64,000 nt of DNA from Nocardia suismassiliense (GCF_900269665.1 NZ_LT985361.1:352964-416963); one strand, 5' to 3'; shown: positions 17,135-26,254, numbered from the stretch's first letter. The notes: generated from the sequence alone by a model not told the origin. Translations and numbers: made by a program.

Positions 17135-17986
17135 TTACCTCTGGGCATACGTCCTGATCAGGGTCGATGACTCGTCATGCGGCAGCGATTGTTCCTGCGC
17201 GCGCATGTAGGCGAAGCTCAGATCGCGGACCAATTCCGGGTCGTCGACCGCCCCGCCGAAGACGGCGCTCTCCGCCCAGCCGAAGGTCGGCAGCTGCTCG
17301 CCGGCGAAGTCGATCAGATGGAAGCTCGATCCGCCGAGCACCGCACCCGCGGTGGCCGCGAACGGGATGACCCGGACTTCGACGGTGTCGAGTTCGTCGA
17401 TCAGCTCGGCCAAGTGAATCAGCTGCCCGCGCAGCACGTCGGGTCCGCCGGTCTGCTGGAGCAGCGTGCCCTCGCCGATCACCGCGGTCAGCTCGACCGG
17501 TTCGCTGCCGCGCAGTCGCTGCTGTCTGCGCATCCGGATGGCGACCAGCTGCTCGACCTGGACCGGCCGAATCATCACGTCGGCACTGATCAGCGCCCTG
17601 GCGTAGGCCTCGGTCTGCAACAGTCCCGGCACGACCAGGCTGTCGTAACTGCGGATGCTCTGCGCGCCGTATTCCATGCCGTACAACCGCTGTAGCTCGG
17701 GGCCGATCAGCGCGGACGACTTGGTCCACCAGCCGCGCTGTTTACTGGCGTCCAGCAGGGCGAGCAGCTCCGCGCGTTCCTCGGCCTCCACCTCGAGCAG
17801 CTCGAGCACCGGTCCGATGGTGTTGGTGGTGAGCACGCGCCTGCCCTTTTCCACGTGCGACCAGTTGGCCGGGGTGAAGCCGACCAGTTTGGCGAAGCCC
17901 GCGGAGTCGAAGCCGCGCTGTTCGCGCAGCTCCCGCAGCCGCAGCACCAGTTCCCAGCGGGCAACAGCGGGCGAGACGGGTGCCAT
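17135..17986 (-). CDS. XRE-family regulator with DUF5753 domain
   Basis: A 283-residue transcriptional regulator. Residues 10-65 form a helix-turn-helix of the XRE type (LRELREQRGFDSAGFAKL, then ANWSHVEKGRR). The rest is the DUF5753 domain, whose hallmarks SYDSLVVPGLLQTEAYARAL and LRGQLIHLAEL are clear. The family is abundant in Streptomyces and Nocardia, and pairs with DUF397 proteins in developmental and antibiotic regulation. ATG 17986 begins MAPVSPAVARWEL; an upstream frame to 18040 has no homology-like content. It is divergent from the small gene at 18127, which may be a target. The pair's specific target is unknown. Confidence 0.87.
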   Translation of the reverse strand: MAPVSPAVARWELVLRLRELREQRGFDSAGFAKLVGFTPANWSHVEKGRRVLTTNTIGPVLELLEVEAEERAELLALLDASKQRGWWTKSSALIGPELQRLYGMEYGAQSIRSYDSLVVPGLLQTEAYARALISADVMIRPVQVEQLVAIRMRRQQRLRGSEPVELTAVIGEGTLLQQTGGPDVLRGQLIHLAELIDELDTVEVRVIPFAATAGAVLGGSSFHLIDFAGEQLPTFGWAESAVFGGAVDDPELVRDLSFAYMRAQEQSLPHDESSTLIRTYAQR

Positions 17987-18126
17987 GACTGGCGATCGTA
18001 CCGCCGCGCGACCTTGGCATCGGCGTGTGACTATTGTCAACCCACTTGCCCGGCATTAGGGTCTGGGCTCAGCGGTCGATTCTCACCCAGTTCACGCGAT
18101 CCACCCGCATCGAGGCGAGGTTCGTC

Positions 18127-18636
18127 ATGAGTTTGTCCCGCACTGAAGCAGGCAGTTATCCGGCGTCCTCCGACTACGCGACGATGCAGGACGCCCTCGC
18201 CCGCTGTCGCAGCTACCGCAAGGACCACGGCCTCTACGGCGTCGTCGATCCCGCGCTCGGCCGAATAATGTTGGAAGTAGGCGCGGTTGGTGCGGTCGTC
18301 ATGCCCGCCGCACTGGGCCGCCGGGTGCGGGCCCGCCTGATCGAGAGCACACCCGAGGACCGGCCGGGCCCGATCATCGCGCATCCGCGCTCGGACCGGT
18401 GGACCTTCCTGACCGGCCCGACCGACAACTCGTATCTGGACACCGCACTGTTCGCCGACCTGTTCCGGGTCTGCGCCGCGGTCGCGCTGCCCGGCAGCCA
18501 CATCGTGCTGCCCTCGCCCACCGACGAGGGCACCGGCTACCGCAAGTGGATCGCCGCCCCGGAGCACGACTTTCGCCGCGAGCTCGGCGACGTGCTGGCC
18601 GCCACCCGAGCCTGCGCGGCGATCAGCGGAGGGTAG
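18127..18636 (+). CDS. Hypothetical actinobacterial protein
   Basis: A 169-residue protein I cannot assign. Its beginning (ALARCRSYRKDHGLYGVVDPALGRIM, here in two pieces RCRSYRKDHGLYGV and VDPALGRIM) and the segment VGAVVMPAALGRRVRARL resemble a family of short proteins common in Nocardia, sometimes mislabelled in databases as RNA polymerase subunits. There is no signal peptide or membrane span. ATG 18127 follows GAGGCGAGG at 6 bases. It is divergent from the XRE regulator, 140 bases away, which suggests control by that regulator. It is convergent with the membrane protein gene at 18646. Confidence 0.6.
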   Translation: MSLSRTEAGSYPASSDYATMQDALARCRSYRKDHGLYGVVDPALGRIMLEVGAVGAVVMPAALGRRVRARLIESTPEDRPGPIIAHPRSDRWTFLTGPTDNSYLDTALFADLFRVCAAVALPGSHIVLPSPTDEGTGYRKWIAAPEHDFRRELGDVLAATRACAAISGG

Positions 18637-18645
18637 ACCCCCGGA

Positions 18646-19140
18646 TCAGCGCGGCGTGGGAACGGGCGGCGGGGTCAGCGTGACGCTGAACTTGTCCTCG
18701 AGCCGCTGGTTCCATTCGCTCTCGCACGCGTCGATCTTGGACTGATCGCCACCCGCCTTGTTCACGCAGTCGACGAAGTCCTTGCCGCCGCTGTTGACGA
18801 AGAAGCTGTAGCCGACGACGGTGACCACGATGGCGCCGATCAAGCCGAGCGCACCGAGGACCAGACCGGTGATCGCCATCCCCGTGCCACCCGCGCGACC
18901 CGACCGCGTCTTCACCAGCGCGACCACACCGAAGATGACGGCAAAGGCGCCGAACAGGTAGCCGCCCACCAGCGTCCAGAAGCTGAGCAACGCGAGGATG
19001 CCGAGCACCAGCGTGGTGATCGCCAGGCCCTTACCCTTCGGCGACTCCTGCCAGTACGCGGGCTGCCCGGGTTGCTGGCCGGGCGGCGGCGGGTACCCGG
19101 GAGGCGGGGGGTACTGGCCGGGAGGCGGGTATTGCGACAT
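18646..19140 (-). CDS. DUF4190-type membrane protein
   Basis: A 164-residue membrane protein. The N-terminal 30 residues are a Pro/Gly/Tyr/Gln-rich segment (QYPPPGQYPPPPGYPPPPG) likely to be cytoplasmic and disordered. Two hydrophobic spans (about 40-70 and 90-115) with a TRSGRAGGTGMAITGLVLG link match the DUF4190 pattern, and a short Cys-containing extracellular tail follows (DCVNKAGGDQSKIDACE). ATG 19140 follows GAGAGGAAATCC. Function is unknown; such proteins are frequent in actinobacteria. Confidence 0.75.
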   Translation of the reverse strand: MSQYPPPGQYPPPPGYPPPPGQQPGQPAYWQESPKGKGLAITTLVLGILALLSFWTLVGGYLFGAFAVIFGVVALVKTRSGRAGGTGMAITGLVLGALGLIGAIVVTVVGYSFFVNSGGKDFVDCVNKAGGDQSKIDACESEWNQRLEDKFSVTLTPPPVPTPR

Positions 19141-19327
19141 GGATTTCCTCTCCGTCGGTGCCTCGCGTCGCTCGGTCCGGACCAGGTGTCCGGTGGGTAC
19201 GCGAGGATCGCCTACTGATCGCATGCGCTACGAGCGGATGTTAATGCGAGGTATGCCCATTTTGTCGCAGCCCAACGGAGTCCGCTCCGTAGGCGCGCGG
19301 GCGGCCACCTCGAATTCGGCGACCGGT

Positions 19328-20101
19328 CTACTGGGCGCCCAACCGCGCGTGCATCTCCCACACCAGGATCTCCGACGGCCGATGCGCGATCACCCGTTGG
19401 CCGCCGCTCCTGGTCAGCCGGACCGCATCGCCTTCGTCCAGGGTGCCGACGCCCTCCATCTCCACCTCGCCGCGAGCCACGAAGACGTGCAGGTAGGGAG
19501 CGTCCGGCAGATCGATGGCGACGTCCGGCTCGCCGGTCATCCTGGCCACGTGGAACGCCGCGTGACTGCTGTTGATGGCGATGGCGGTGCGATCGCGATA
19601 ACGCGGCAGGCCGGCCGCCACGGTGACCAGACCACCCGCCGCCAGCGCGTCATCGATCTCGAGCTGCTGGTAGCCGGGCGTCAGGCCGGGCTCGTCGGGA
19701 ACGACCCACATCTGCACGAAATGCACCGGTTCGTCGTGCTCGGCACCGTCGATGCGCCAGGCGTCGTTCTTCTCCGAGTGCAGGATGCCGGTGCCCGCGC
19801 TCATCCGCTGGGCCAATCCCGGATAGATGATGCCGCTGTGCCCGAGCGAATCCTGATGTACCAGGCTGCCGCCGAGCACCCAGGTCACGATCTCCATGTC
19901 CCGGTGCGGATGCGTGTCGAAGCCCTGGCCGGGGGACACCACATCCTCGTTGTTGACGAGCAGCAGGCCGTGGTGGGTGTTCTCGGGATCGTAGTGCTCC
20001 CCGAACGAGAACGAGTGCTTCGAATCCAGCCAGGAAACCCGTGTTTTCATGCGGTCGCCTGCTCGATGGACGTCGATGTGTGGTGTCGTGAGTGTGGACA
20101 T
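19328..20101 (-). CDS. Pirin family protein (bicupin)
   Basis: A 257-residue pirin-type bicupin, a metal-binding fold with possible quercetin dioxygenase or transcription-cofactor roles. The N-terminal cupin contains the metal motif FDTHPHRDMEIVTWV (two His) and TGILHSEKN (His and Glu). The second half carries the C-terminal cupin (HVFVARGEVEMEGVG). ATG 20101 follows GAGAGGAGGACCTTG. It is divergent from a Nudix gene. Bacterial pirins such as YhhW have quercetinase activity; the natural function here is unknown. Confidence 0.87.
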   Translation of the reverse strand: MSTLTTPHIDVHRAGDRMKTRVSWLDSKHSFSFGEHYDPENTHHGLLLVNNEDVVSPGQGFDTHPHRDMEIVTWVLGGSLVHQDSLGHSGIIYPGLAQRMSAGTGILHSEKNDAWRIDGAEHDEPVHFVQMWVVPDEPGLTPGYQQLEIDDALAAGGLVTVAAGLPRYRDRTAIAINSSHAAFHVARMTGEPDVAIDLPDAPYLHVFVARGEVEMEGVGTLDEGDAVRLTRSGGQRVIAHRPSEILVWEMHARLGAQ

Positions 20102-20361
20102 CAAGGTCCTCCTCTCGGGACCGTGCACCGATCACCTTTCAGGGTAGGAGCACATCCGTGGCGGTACTCCACATTCCTAGTAAATTGTCCTGCACTCGGC
20201 ATTTTACGCGAGCGACCAGCGGGTGAACGTCAGGCGAGCAGAACCGACCGGTCCGCCGAACCGATAGGTGACCTCGCCGGTGGGCCGGACATCGGCCGGT
20301 GCCACACTCATGCGTGATTCGTAACATGATGCGCCGCAACGCAACCGGAGGTGACGACGAG

Positions 20362-20826
20362 ATGCGACCCGAGACGCTCACGCGCATCGAGCGACAACTT
20401 CGCAGCGAGGCCCGCCGCGACGGCATCGCCCATTTCGTCGTCGGCGTCGCGGTGTTCCGTGACCGCAAACTTCTGGTGGTGCGCCGGGTCCCGGACGACT
20501 ATCACGGCGGCATGTACGAACTACCCGGCGGCGGAGTCGAATCCGGCGAAACGTTCGCCGAATGCGTCGCCCGTGAGCTGTTCGAGGAGACCGGCCTGCG
20601 GGTGCGCCGCATCACCGACTTCCTCGGCGGCATCGACTACGCCACCCGCACCAAGGCCAGGGTGCGCAAGTACAGCTTCGTGGTGGACGTCGAACCGGGC
20701 GAGGTGGCACTGGAACCCGGTGAACACGACGCGTTCGCCTGGATCGACGCCGACGCCCTCGACCGGCTGCCGATGGCACCGGACATGCGCGAGGCGGTCA
20801 GCGCGCTGGTCGCCGACTCGCACTGA
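20362..20826 (+). CDS. Nudix hydrolase
   Basis: A 154-residue Nudix pyrophosphohydrolase. The Nudix box GGVESGETFAECVARELFEE (then TGL) fits Gx5Ex7REUxEExGU without mismatch. The fold is a stand-alone small Nudix; substrate (for example nucleoside diphosphate derivatives) cannot be read from the sequence. I use ATG 20362, preceded by GGAGGT at about 9 bases; ATGs at 20299 and 20326 lie further upstream. It is followed after 37 bases by an MFS gene in the same direction, although that gene appears to have its own leaderless promoter. Confidence 0.85.
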   Translation: MRPETLTRIERQLRSEARRDGIAHFVVGVAVFRDRKLLVVRRVPDDYHGGMYELPGGGVESGETFAECVARELFEETGLRVRRITDFLGGIDYATRTKARVRKYSFVVDVEPGEVALEPGEHDAFAWIDADALDRLPMAPDMREAVSALVADSH

Positions 20827-20851
20827 TTCGGCGTGATCACCCCGAAACCAG

Positions 20852-20857
20852 TAGCCT
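20852..20857 (+). promoter_or_regulatory. TAGCCT -10 box, leaderless start of MFS gene
   Basis: TAGCCT lies 7 bases upstream of GTG 20864 and there is no ribosome binding site, which fits a leaderless transcript beginning at the start codon. Confidence 0.5.
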
Positions 20858-20863
20858 CACCGC

Positions 20864-22231
20864 GTGTCCACCACTGGTCGCTCGGAGAGCTCCATCAACT
20901 CGGACGAGCGGCCGCAGCCGCTGTGGACCGCGCTGCGGGAAAGCCCCGGGGTGTTGCGCCTGGCCCTCGTGCGATTCACAGGTCAGTTCGGCGACGGCAT
21001 GTTCCAGGCGGCGCTGTCGGGGGCGATTCTGTTCAATCCCGAGCGGCAGACCGATCCGCTCGCCATCGCCGCCGGTTTCGCGGTGCTGTTGTTGCCGTAC
21101 TCGCTGATCGGGCCATATGCGGGGGCGCTGCTGGATCGGTGGGATCGGCGCGCCGTGCTGCTGGTGGCGAATGTGGCGCGGGCGGCGTTGATCGCGCTGG
21201 TATGCGTGGGGTTGCTGGCGGGCGTCGGAGAGACGCCGCTGCTGTTGCTCGCGCTGGCCGTGGTGGGGATCAGCCGGTTCGTCTTGTCCGGGGTGTCGGC
21301 GGCGCTGCCGAGAGTGCTCGACCAGCACTGGCTGGTGCCGATGAATTCGGTGCTCGCCACGGTGGCCTCGGGCTGCGCCGGGGTCGGGGCGGCCACCTCG
21401 GTGGCGGTGATCGGGCTGATCGGCGCGGGCGATTTCGCCTCGGCGGTCGCGGTCGCCGTGAGCAGTGTCGGGCCGGTGGTCAGCGCGCTGCTGGCGGCCG
21501 GGTTCGCGCCTCGGGTGCTCGGACCGGACGCGGACACGGCGGAGAGCGGGAGCACGGTGCACGCCATCGCCACCGGACTGCGCACCGGCGCGACGGCGGT
21601 GTGGGAGTCGGTGCAGGTGACCACCGCGATGCTGGGTATCGGCACGCACCGCATCGTGTTCGGCATCAATACCTTGATCATGGTTCTGGTGCTGCGTCAG
21701 GCGCCTGCCGAAGGTTCGGCGTTGGACAGCGGGCTGCTCGGGTTCGGCGTGGCCATCGCCGCCATCGCCGCGGGCATGCTGGTGGCGGCCGTCGTTGCGC
21801 CGCTGTTGATTCCGCGGCTCGGACGGTCGAAGACGGTGGTGGCCGGGCTGGTGACGGCGACGATGGTGCAGCTGACATTGGTCACTCCCATCGCCCTCGC
21901 CGAGGCCGGCTCGGCGGTGCCGCGCGCACATCAGCTGTTGCTGGTCGGGGCGTTCCTGCTCGGGCTGGCGGGGCAGACGATCAAACTGACCGGCGACGCG
22001 GTGATGCAGATCGATATCGATGACGCGCGCCGTGGGCAGGTATTCGCGTTGCAGGACACGGTTTTCAATATCGCGTTCATCGTGGCGATTGCCGCGGCGG
22101 CACTGGTTGTTCCGGACGATGGGCGTTCGTTGCCGGTGATTCTGACGGGTGCCGGAATCTATTGCGCGGGTATTGCCGCCATCGCGATCAATGCGCGGCG
22201 GCGGCCGAAGAATATTGGTGAAATCAAGTAA
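20864..22231 (+). CDS. MFS transporter
   Basis: A 455-residue major facilitator with about 12 spans. The N-terminal half has RFTGQFGDGMFQAALSGAIL and LLPYSLIGPYAGALLDRWDR, where the latter is the TM2-TM3 loop motif of the MFS. It resembles actinobacterial exporters of the enterobactin/EntS-like type but without a confident substrate. The GTG start has no Shine-Dalgarno sequence and lies 7 bases after TAGCCT. The 3' end overlaps the convergent DUF6802-like gene by 8 bases. Confidence 0.85.
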   Translation: MSTTGRSESSINSDERPQPLWTALRESPGVLRLALVRFTGQFGDGMFQAALSGAILFNPERQTDPLAIAAGFAVLLLPYSLIGPYAGALLDRWDRRAVLLVANVARAALIALVCVGLLAGVGETPLLLLALAVVGISRFVLSGVSAALPRVLDQHWLVPMNSVLATVASGCAGVGAATSVAVIGLIGAGDFASAVAVAVSSVGPVVSALLAAGFAPRVLGPDADTAESGSTVHAIATGLRTGATAVWESVQVTTAMLGIGTHRIVFGINTLIMVLVLRQAPAEGSALDSGLLGFGVAIAAIAAGMLVAAVVAPLLIPRLGRSKTVVAGLVTATMVQLTLVTPIALAEAGSAVPRAHQLLLVGAFLLGLAGQTIKLTGDAVMQIDIDDARRGQVFALQDTVFNIAFIVAIAAAALVVPDDGRSLPVILTGAGIYCAGIAAIAINARRRPKNIGEIK

Positions 22232-22865
22232 TGGTCGGATCGTCGTCCAGGTGGCGGCCGGTGGGATTCATTCGCTGGACGAGGTAGTCGGGTAGGTCGA
22301 CCGGATTGTCTTGCGGTGGTGGGTCGTCTGCGGTCGTGGCAGGCTGATCTATTCCCGGTAGCTCGTCCGTCGTTGCGGCTGGGCGATCCTCATTCATTGT
22401 CGTAGCGGGGTGATCGGTTCGCGGTAGCTGTTCGTCGAAGCCCGGCGGCTCGCATAGCCGATCCGGCTGCCCAGCACCGGCATCGGCCGGGACGGCATGC
22501 TGCCTGGCATCGATGTGATCGGTGCGCACGATCCAGTCCAGCGGTTCGCTGACAGCGTCGGCCGTGCTGCCGGTGATGTGGTGATTCCAGGTGCCGAGGC
22601 CGGTCGGGTCGGTATAGAAGTGGTCCAGGACGCCGTCGTCGTCCAGATCGAGGGCCGCCACGTCGGCGATGCCGGATCCGGCGGTATCCCACAGGGCGTC
22701 GTCGGCGAGACCGTCGCCGTCGAAGTCCAGTTGCACCGCGTCGGCCGTGCCCGAGCGGGCCAGTTCCAGATCGGCTGCGCTGGACCAGACGTGTACCGAG
22801 CCGTCGCCCGTGCCGAACACGTACTCGATCTCGTTCATATCTGTTTGGACGCGCGCGACCGACAT
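22224..22865 (-). CDS. Asp-rich DUF6802-like protein
   Basis: A 213-residue acidic protein without a signal peptide. The middle contains two calcium-binding-type loops, DFDGDGLADD and DLDDDGVLD, with repeated patterns (AVQLDFDGDG, AALDLDDDG) of the kind found in dockerin or EF-hand-like repeats. The C-terminal half is a low-complexity region of Asp, Pro, Thr and Ala. It resembles the actinobacterial DUF6802 group, which I cannot confirm. I use ATG 22865; ATG 22838 is an alternative. The gene is divergent from the DUF4185 gene and convergent with the MFS gene. Confidence 0.6.
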   Translation of the reverse strand: MSVARVQTDMNEIEYVFGTGDGSVHVWSSAADLELARSGTADAVQLDFDGDGLADDALWDTAGSGIADVAALDLDDDGVLDHFYTDPTGLGTWNHHITGSTADAVSEPLDWIVRTDHIDARQHAVPADAGAGQPDRLCEPPGFDEQLPRTDHPATTMNEDRPAATTDELPGIDQPATTADDPPPQDNPVDLPDYLVQRMNPTGRHLDDDPTIT

Positions 22866-23049
22866 TCGGTTCCCTATTTCGCACAGATGATTCCGGTAGG
22901 TTTTCTTTCGCTTCGGCCCGATTCGACAGGAGTCAGTCAGACATGGGATTTCCGGCGCAGAATCTCGAGGATCCGCGAAACCTGCTAGACAGGTGGGGAA
23001 CCCGGCTGTCTCCGCATACCCCGAGCGCCGAATAGCAGGCCCGGCTACC

Positions 23050-24600
23050 GTGACGAATCGATTCGGCGGCAAATCCCCTTGTGCGCCCGCCTTCTTCGGC
23101 ATTGTCCTCGGCGGGTTGTTGACCATGCCCGGACCGCTCGCTCAGGCGACCCCGTTGCCGTGGGAGCCGCCGCCGGTGAACAGTTGCGGTGAGGTCGGTT
23201 TCGATCCACGCAAACTCGATGTCGAGCCCCCGCTGCCGGACCGGATCGTCATTCCGGTGCCGGTCCCGCAACTCACCCCGATCACGGTGCCCGGGCCGGC
23301 CCAGGACAACACCAGGATCGACGCGGGACCACTGCCCGCCGATCCATGCCAGAATCCGTGCCCCGACGTACGCGACATCTCCGAACCCCCTGAGGTGGAC
23401 CCTGATCCGAGCCCGGTGCCGGATACCGGCGCCCGCCCGAACGCGGCCGGCGAGCCGATCAGGGTGCCGCGCATCGAGATCGAACCCGAGATCGAACCCA
23501 TCCCGATACCGGTGCCCGGCGGTACCGGCGACGCACCGCAGCCCGCGCCGCCGCCGGTGGTGCACCCGGCCGAGCCCGGCCCGCTCGCCCCCGCGGTGGC
23601 CGAGCCGCGCGTCGCATCGGTGCAGCTGACGGGTCAGATCACCGGGCACGGCTCGCCGAACCGGACCGATCTGCGCTGGCAGGTGGACGGCACCGACCTC
23701 GGCGTGATGTGGGAGACCAAGCCGGGCGAGGTCGCCGTCGCGTTCGGCGACACCTTCGGCGAAGGCTGGCAGGTCGGTGGCGCGGGGGAGGACCACCAGG
23801 ACTGGCGCAGCAACGTCCTGGGTTACAGCACCGATCGCGAACTGTCCGACGGCCTTTCGCTGGACAGCATGGTGCAGGACAGCCAGTGCCACGCCGCCGA
23901 GATCCTGAGCAGCCGCAAACTCAAGAACTGGGAGACCACCACCATTCCGACCTCCGGATTCGCGCTCGATGGCCGGCAGTATCTGAGCTATATGTCGGTG
24001 AATCGGTGGAGTCGCATCCCCGGCATGTGGGCGAACAACTACGGCGGCCTCGCCTACTCCGACGACAACGGCCGCACCTGGATCAAGGATCAGCACGCCA
24101 AGTGGGACAACGTCTTCGGGGTCGGCCGCTTCCAGGTCGCGGCGATGGTGCCGCACGGCGAGCATGTCTATATGTTCGGCACGCCCAATGGTCGCCTCGG
24201 GGTGGTCGGGCTGGCCCGGGTGCCGAAAGCCGAGGTGCTCAACAAGTCGGCCTACCAGTACTGGGTGAACGGCAGCTGGGCGCCTGCGGCGGAAAATCAG
24301 GCCACCCCACTGTTCCTCGGCCTGGCCAGCGAGTTGTCGGTGCGCTACGACCGGGACAACGCGCAGTGGCAGATGGTGTATCTCGACTCCGGCCGCAATG
24401 CGATCGTGCTGCGCAATGCCGCCGAACCGCAGGGCAGCTGGACCGAGCCGGTGCAGCTGGTCTCCACCGCTGACTATCCGAAGTCCTACGGCGGCTTCAT
24501 CCATCCCTGGTCGACCGGCACGGACGTGTACTTCACCCTCTCGTCCTGGGACAGCTACAACGTGTATCTCATGCACGCCCAGCTGGATTCGCCGAACTGA
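23050..24600 (+). CDS. Secreted DUF4185 domain-containing protein
   Basis: A 516-residue exported protein. A signal peptide (about residues 1-34, ending LAQA) is followed by a long Pro/Glu/Ile-rich linker (about 35-190, with EIEPEIEPIPIPVPGG) and then the DUF4185 beta-propeller-like domain (about 195-510), which has FGDTFGEGW, SNVLGYSTDRELSDGL and GGFIHPWSTG. The family resembles the five-bladed sialidase and arabinofuranosidase folds; mycobacterial DUF4185 proteins have been linked to arabinan hydrolysis (GH183), a plausible role but not certain here. GTG 23050 lacks a clear ribosome binding site and may be leaderless. Confidence 0.8.
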   Translation: MTNRFGGKSPCAPAFFGIVLGGLLTMPGPLAQATPLPWEPPPVNSCGEVGFDPRKLDVEPPLPDRIVIPVPVPQLTPITVPGPAQDNTRIDAGPLPADPCQNPCPDVRDISEPPEVDPDPSPVPDTGARPNAAGEPIRVPRIEIEPEIEPIPIPVPGGTGDAPQPAPPPVVHPAEPGPLAPAVAEPRVASVQLTGQITGHGSPNRTDLRWQVDGTDLGVMWETKPGEVAVAFGDTFGEGWQVGGAGEDHQDWRSNVLGYSTDRELSDGLSLDSMVQDSQCHAAEILSSRKLKNWETTTIPTSGFALDGRQYLSYMSVNRWSRIPGMWANNYGGLAYSDDNGRTWIKDQHAKWDNVFGVGRFQVAAMVPHGEHVYMFGTPNGRLGVVGLARVPKAEVLNKSAYQYWVNGSWAPAAENQATPLFLGLASELSVRYDRDNAQWQMVYLDSGRNAIVLRNAAEPQGSWTEPVQLVSTADYPKSYGGFIHPWSTGTDVYFTLSSWDSYNVYLMHAQLDSPN

Positions 24601-24613
24601 GCTCGGCCGAGCC

Positions 24614-25300
24614 CTACTGCTCGACGAACCGGACGAAACCGCCCGCGTGGATCAGCGACGGCGGATCGCGGTCCACATCCCACATCCGCAGGTCGGTGGT
24701 TCCGATGAGGTGCCAGCCGCCGGGCGTACTGCGTGGATACACCGCCGTGTATCCACCGGCCAGCGCGACCGCACCGGCCGGGATGGTGGTGCGGGCCTGC
24801 GGGCGCCGCGGCACGGTCAACCGACCGTCGGGTGACGCCAGATAGCCGAAGCCCGGGGCGAATCCGACGAACGCGCACTGCCAGACCGTCCCGGTGTGCG
24901 CGGCGACCACCTCGGCTTCGCCGATCCCGAGCAGCCGCGCGACCTCGGCGAGATCGGCGCCGTCGTAGCGCACCGGAACGACCAGTGGCTGATCCGGAGA
25001 ATCGTTGTCCGACAGTGTTCCACGGGAAACAATGTGCGAATCCTGCTCTGCCGCAGGCTCTCGCAACGCGCGTAGCAACGCGGCGAGCTGCTGGCGGATG
25101 GAGTCGGCGTGCTCCGGCGAAAGCAGTGTCACCAGAACGGTTTCCGCGGCGGGCAGCACGTCGCAGACCCCGTGCAGCGGACGGGCACGCAGGGCCGCAG
25201 CGAGTTTCACCGCGTCGTGCCGGGACGGGGTGATGAGCAGCGCACCATCACCGGCCGCCCGGATCAGCCGATCCGGGTCGACCTCGTCCGGGTCCGTCAT
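24614..25300 (-). CDS. pxpB: 5-oxoprolinase subunit PxpB (KipI-like)
   Basis: A 228-residue subunit of the PxpABC ATP-dependent 5-oxoprolinase, which opens pyroglutamate to glutamate. Family marks are GTVWQCAFVGFAPGFGYL and GWHLIGTTDLRMWD. The ATG at 25300 starts MTDPDEVDPD; the much longer open frame is an artefact of the high-GC sequence. It lies 31 bases downstream of pxpA in the same direction. The partner PxpC normally follows pxpB, but the next gene is convergent, so it must be elsewhere. A degenerate parS-like site lies inside the coding region at 25016-25031. Confidence 0.88.
   Translation of the reverse strand: MTDPDEVDPDRLIRAAGDGALLITPSRHDAVKLAAALRARPLHGVCDVLPAAETVLVTLLSPEHADSIRQQLAALLRALREPAAEQDSHIVSRGTLSDNDSPDQPLVVPVRYDGADLAEVARLLGIGEAEVVAAHTGTVWQCAFVGFAPGFGYLASPDGRLTVPRRPQARTTIPAGAVALAGGYTAVYPRSTPGGWHLIGTTDLRMWDVDRDPPSLIHAGGFVRFVEQ
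25016..25031. other. Degenerate parS-like site inside pxpB
   Basis: TGTTCCACGGGAAACA matches the parS consensus TGTTTCACGTGAAACA at 14 of 16 bases. It lies about 20 kb from the main cluster. Confidence 0.4.
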
Positions 25301-25331
25301 CGCACCGCGCCCGGCGTTCGGAAAGACATGC

Positions 25332-26087
25332 TCAGACGAACGGTTCGACCGGCACCCCGACCTCGTCCAGGGCGGTGCGGATGAGCCGGGCCATCTCGAC
25401 CGCGGCGGGCGTATCGCCGTGCACGCAGAGGCTGGCCGCCTGCACCGCGACCTCGCCGGACCCGTCGACCGTGCGCGCGCAGCCCGACATGGCGATCGAA
25501 ACCGCCTGCGCGACCGCGGCATCGGTGTCCAGCACAGCCCCGGGCAGGCCACGTTTGGCGAGCGTGCCGGCCGGCGTGTACGCACGATCGGCGAAGCCCT
25601 CACCGACGAAGCGCACCTTCGCCGCCTCGGCCGCGTGCGCCAACTCGCTGCCTGCCGGGCCGAGCAGTGCGAGCTCCGGGTCGTAGTCGACCATCGCGGC
25701 CAGTACCGCGTCCGCGAACCGCCGCTCGCGCGAGGCCGAATGGTAGAGCGCACCATGAGGTTTCACATACCGCACCCGATCGCCCGCGGCCTTGGCGAAC
25801 GCGCCGAGACTGCCGATCTGATACAGCACCTCGTCGCGCAGCTCGGCGGGGTCCATGGTGATCTCCCGGCGGCCGAATCCGGCCAGGTCGCGGTAGCCGA
25901 CGTGGGCGCCGATCCGGACGCCCTTCTCGACCGCGAGCTCGCAGGTCCGGCGCATGATCGAGGGATCACCCGCGTGGAATCCGCAGGCGATGTTGGCGCT
26001 GGTGACGATGTCCAGCATCGCCGCGTCGTCGCCCATCTGCCACGGACCGAAGCCCTCGCCGAGATCACTGTTCAGATCCAGCGGCAT
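25332..26087 (-). CDS. pxpA: 5-oxoprolinase subunit PxpA (LamB/YcsF)
   Basis: A 251-residue LamB/YcsF family protein, the hydrolysing subunit of 5-oxoprolinase. The N-terminus LDLNSDLGEGFGPW and the core IACGFHAGDPSIMRRT are diagnostic of the family, with KPHGALYH also conserved. ATG 26087 follows AAGGGTGCAA; the frame is open to 26123. Together with pxpB it forms a two-gene operon. Pyroglutamate is a by-product of glutamine cyclisation and peptide turnover, so the role is amino-acid salvage. Confidence 0.9.
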   Translation of the reverse strand: MPLDLNSDLGEGFGPWQMGDDAAMLDIVTSANIACGFHAGDPSIMRRTCELAVEKGVRIGAHVGYRDLAGFGRREITMDPAELRDEVLYQIGSLGAFAKAAGDRVRYVKPHGALYHSASRERRFADAVLAAMVDYDPELALLGPAGSELAHAAEAAKVRFVGEGFADRAYTPAGTLAKRGLPGAVLDTDAAVAQAVSIAMSGCARTVDGSGEVAVQAASLCVHGDTPAAVEMARLIRTALDEVGVPVEPFV

Positions 26088-26254
26088 TTGCACCCTTTCC
26101 GTGGCGTGAGTCTTAGACAGCAACCTCGATTCTCGTCGGCGTGGTGTTCCACAAGCAAGAACGCCTGCTCAGCGGGTGCTGCTCCCGGGCAAGCGCGACC
26201 TGGGTCACAGCACCATGGTCGGGGCCGGCGCCGGCCAGTACGCTCGGATCAATC

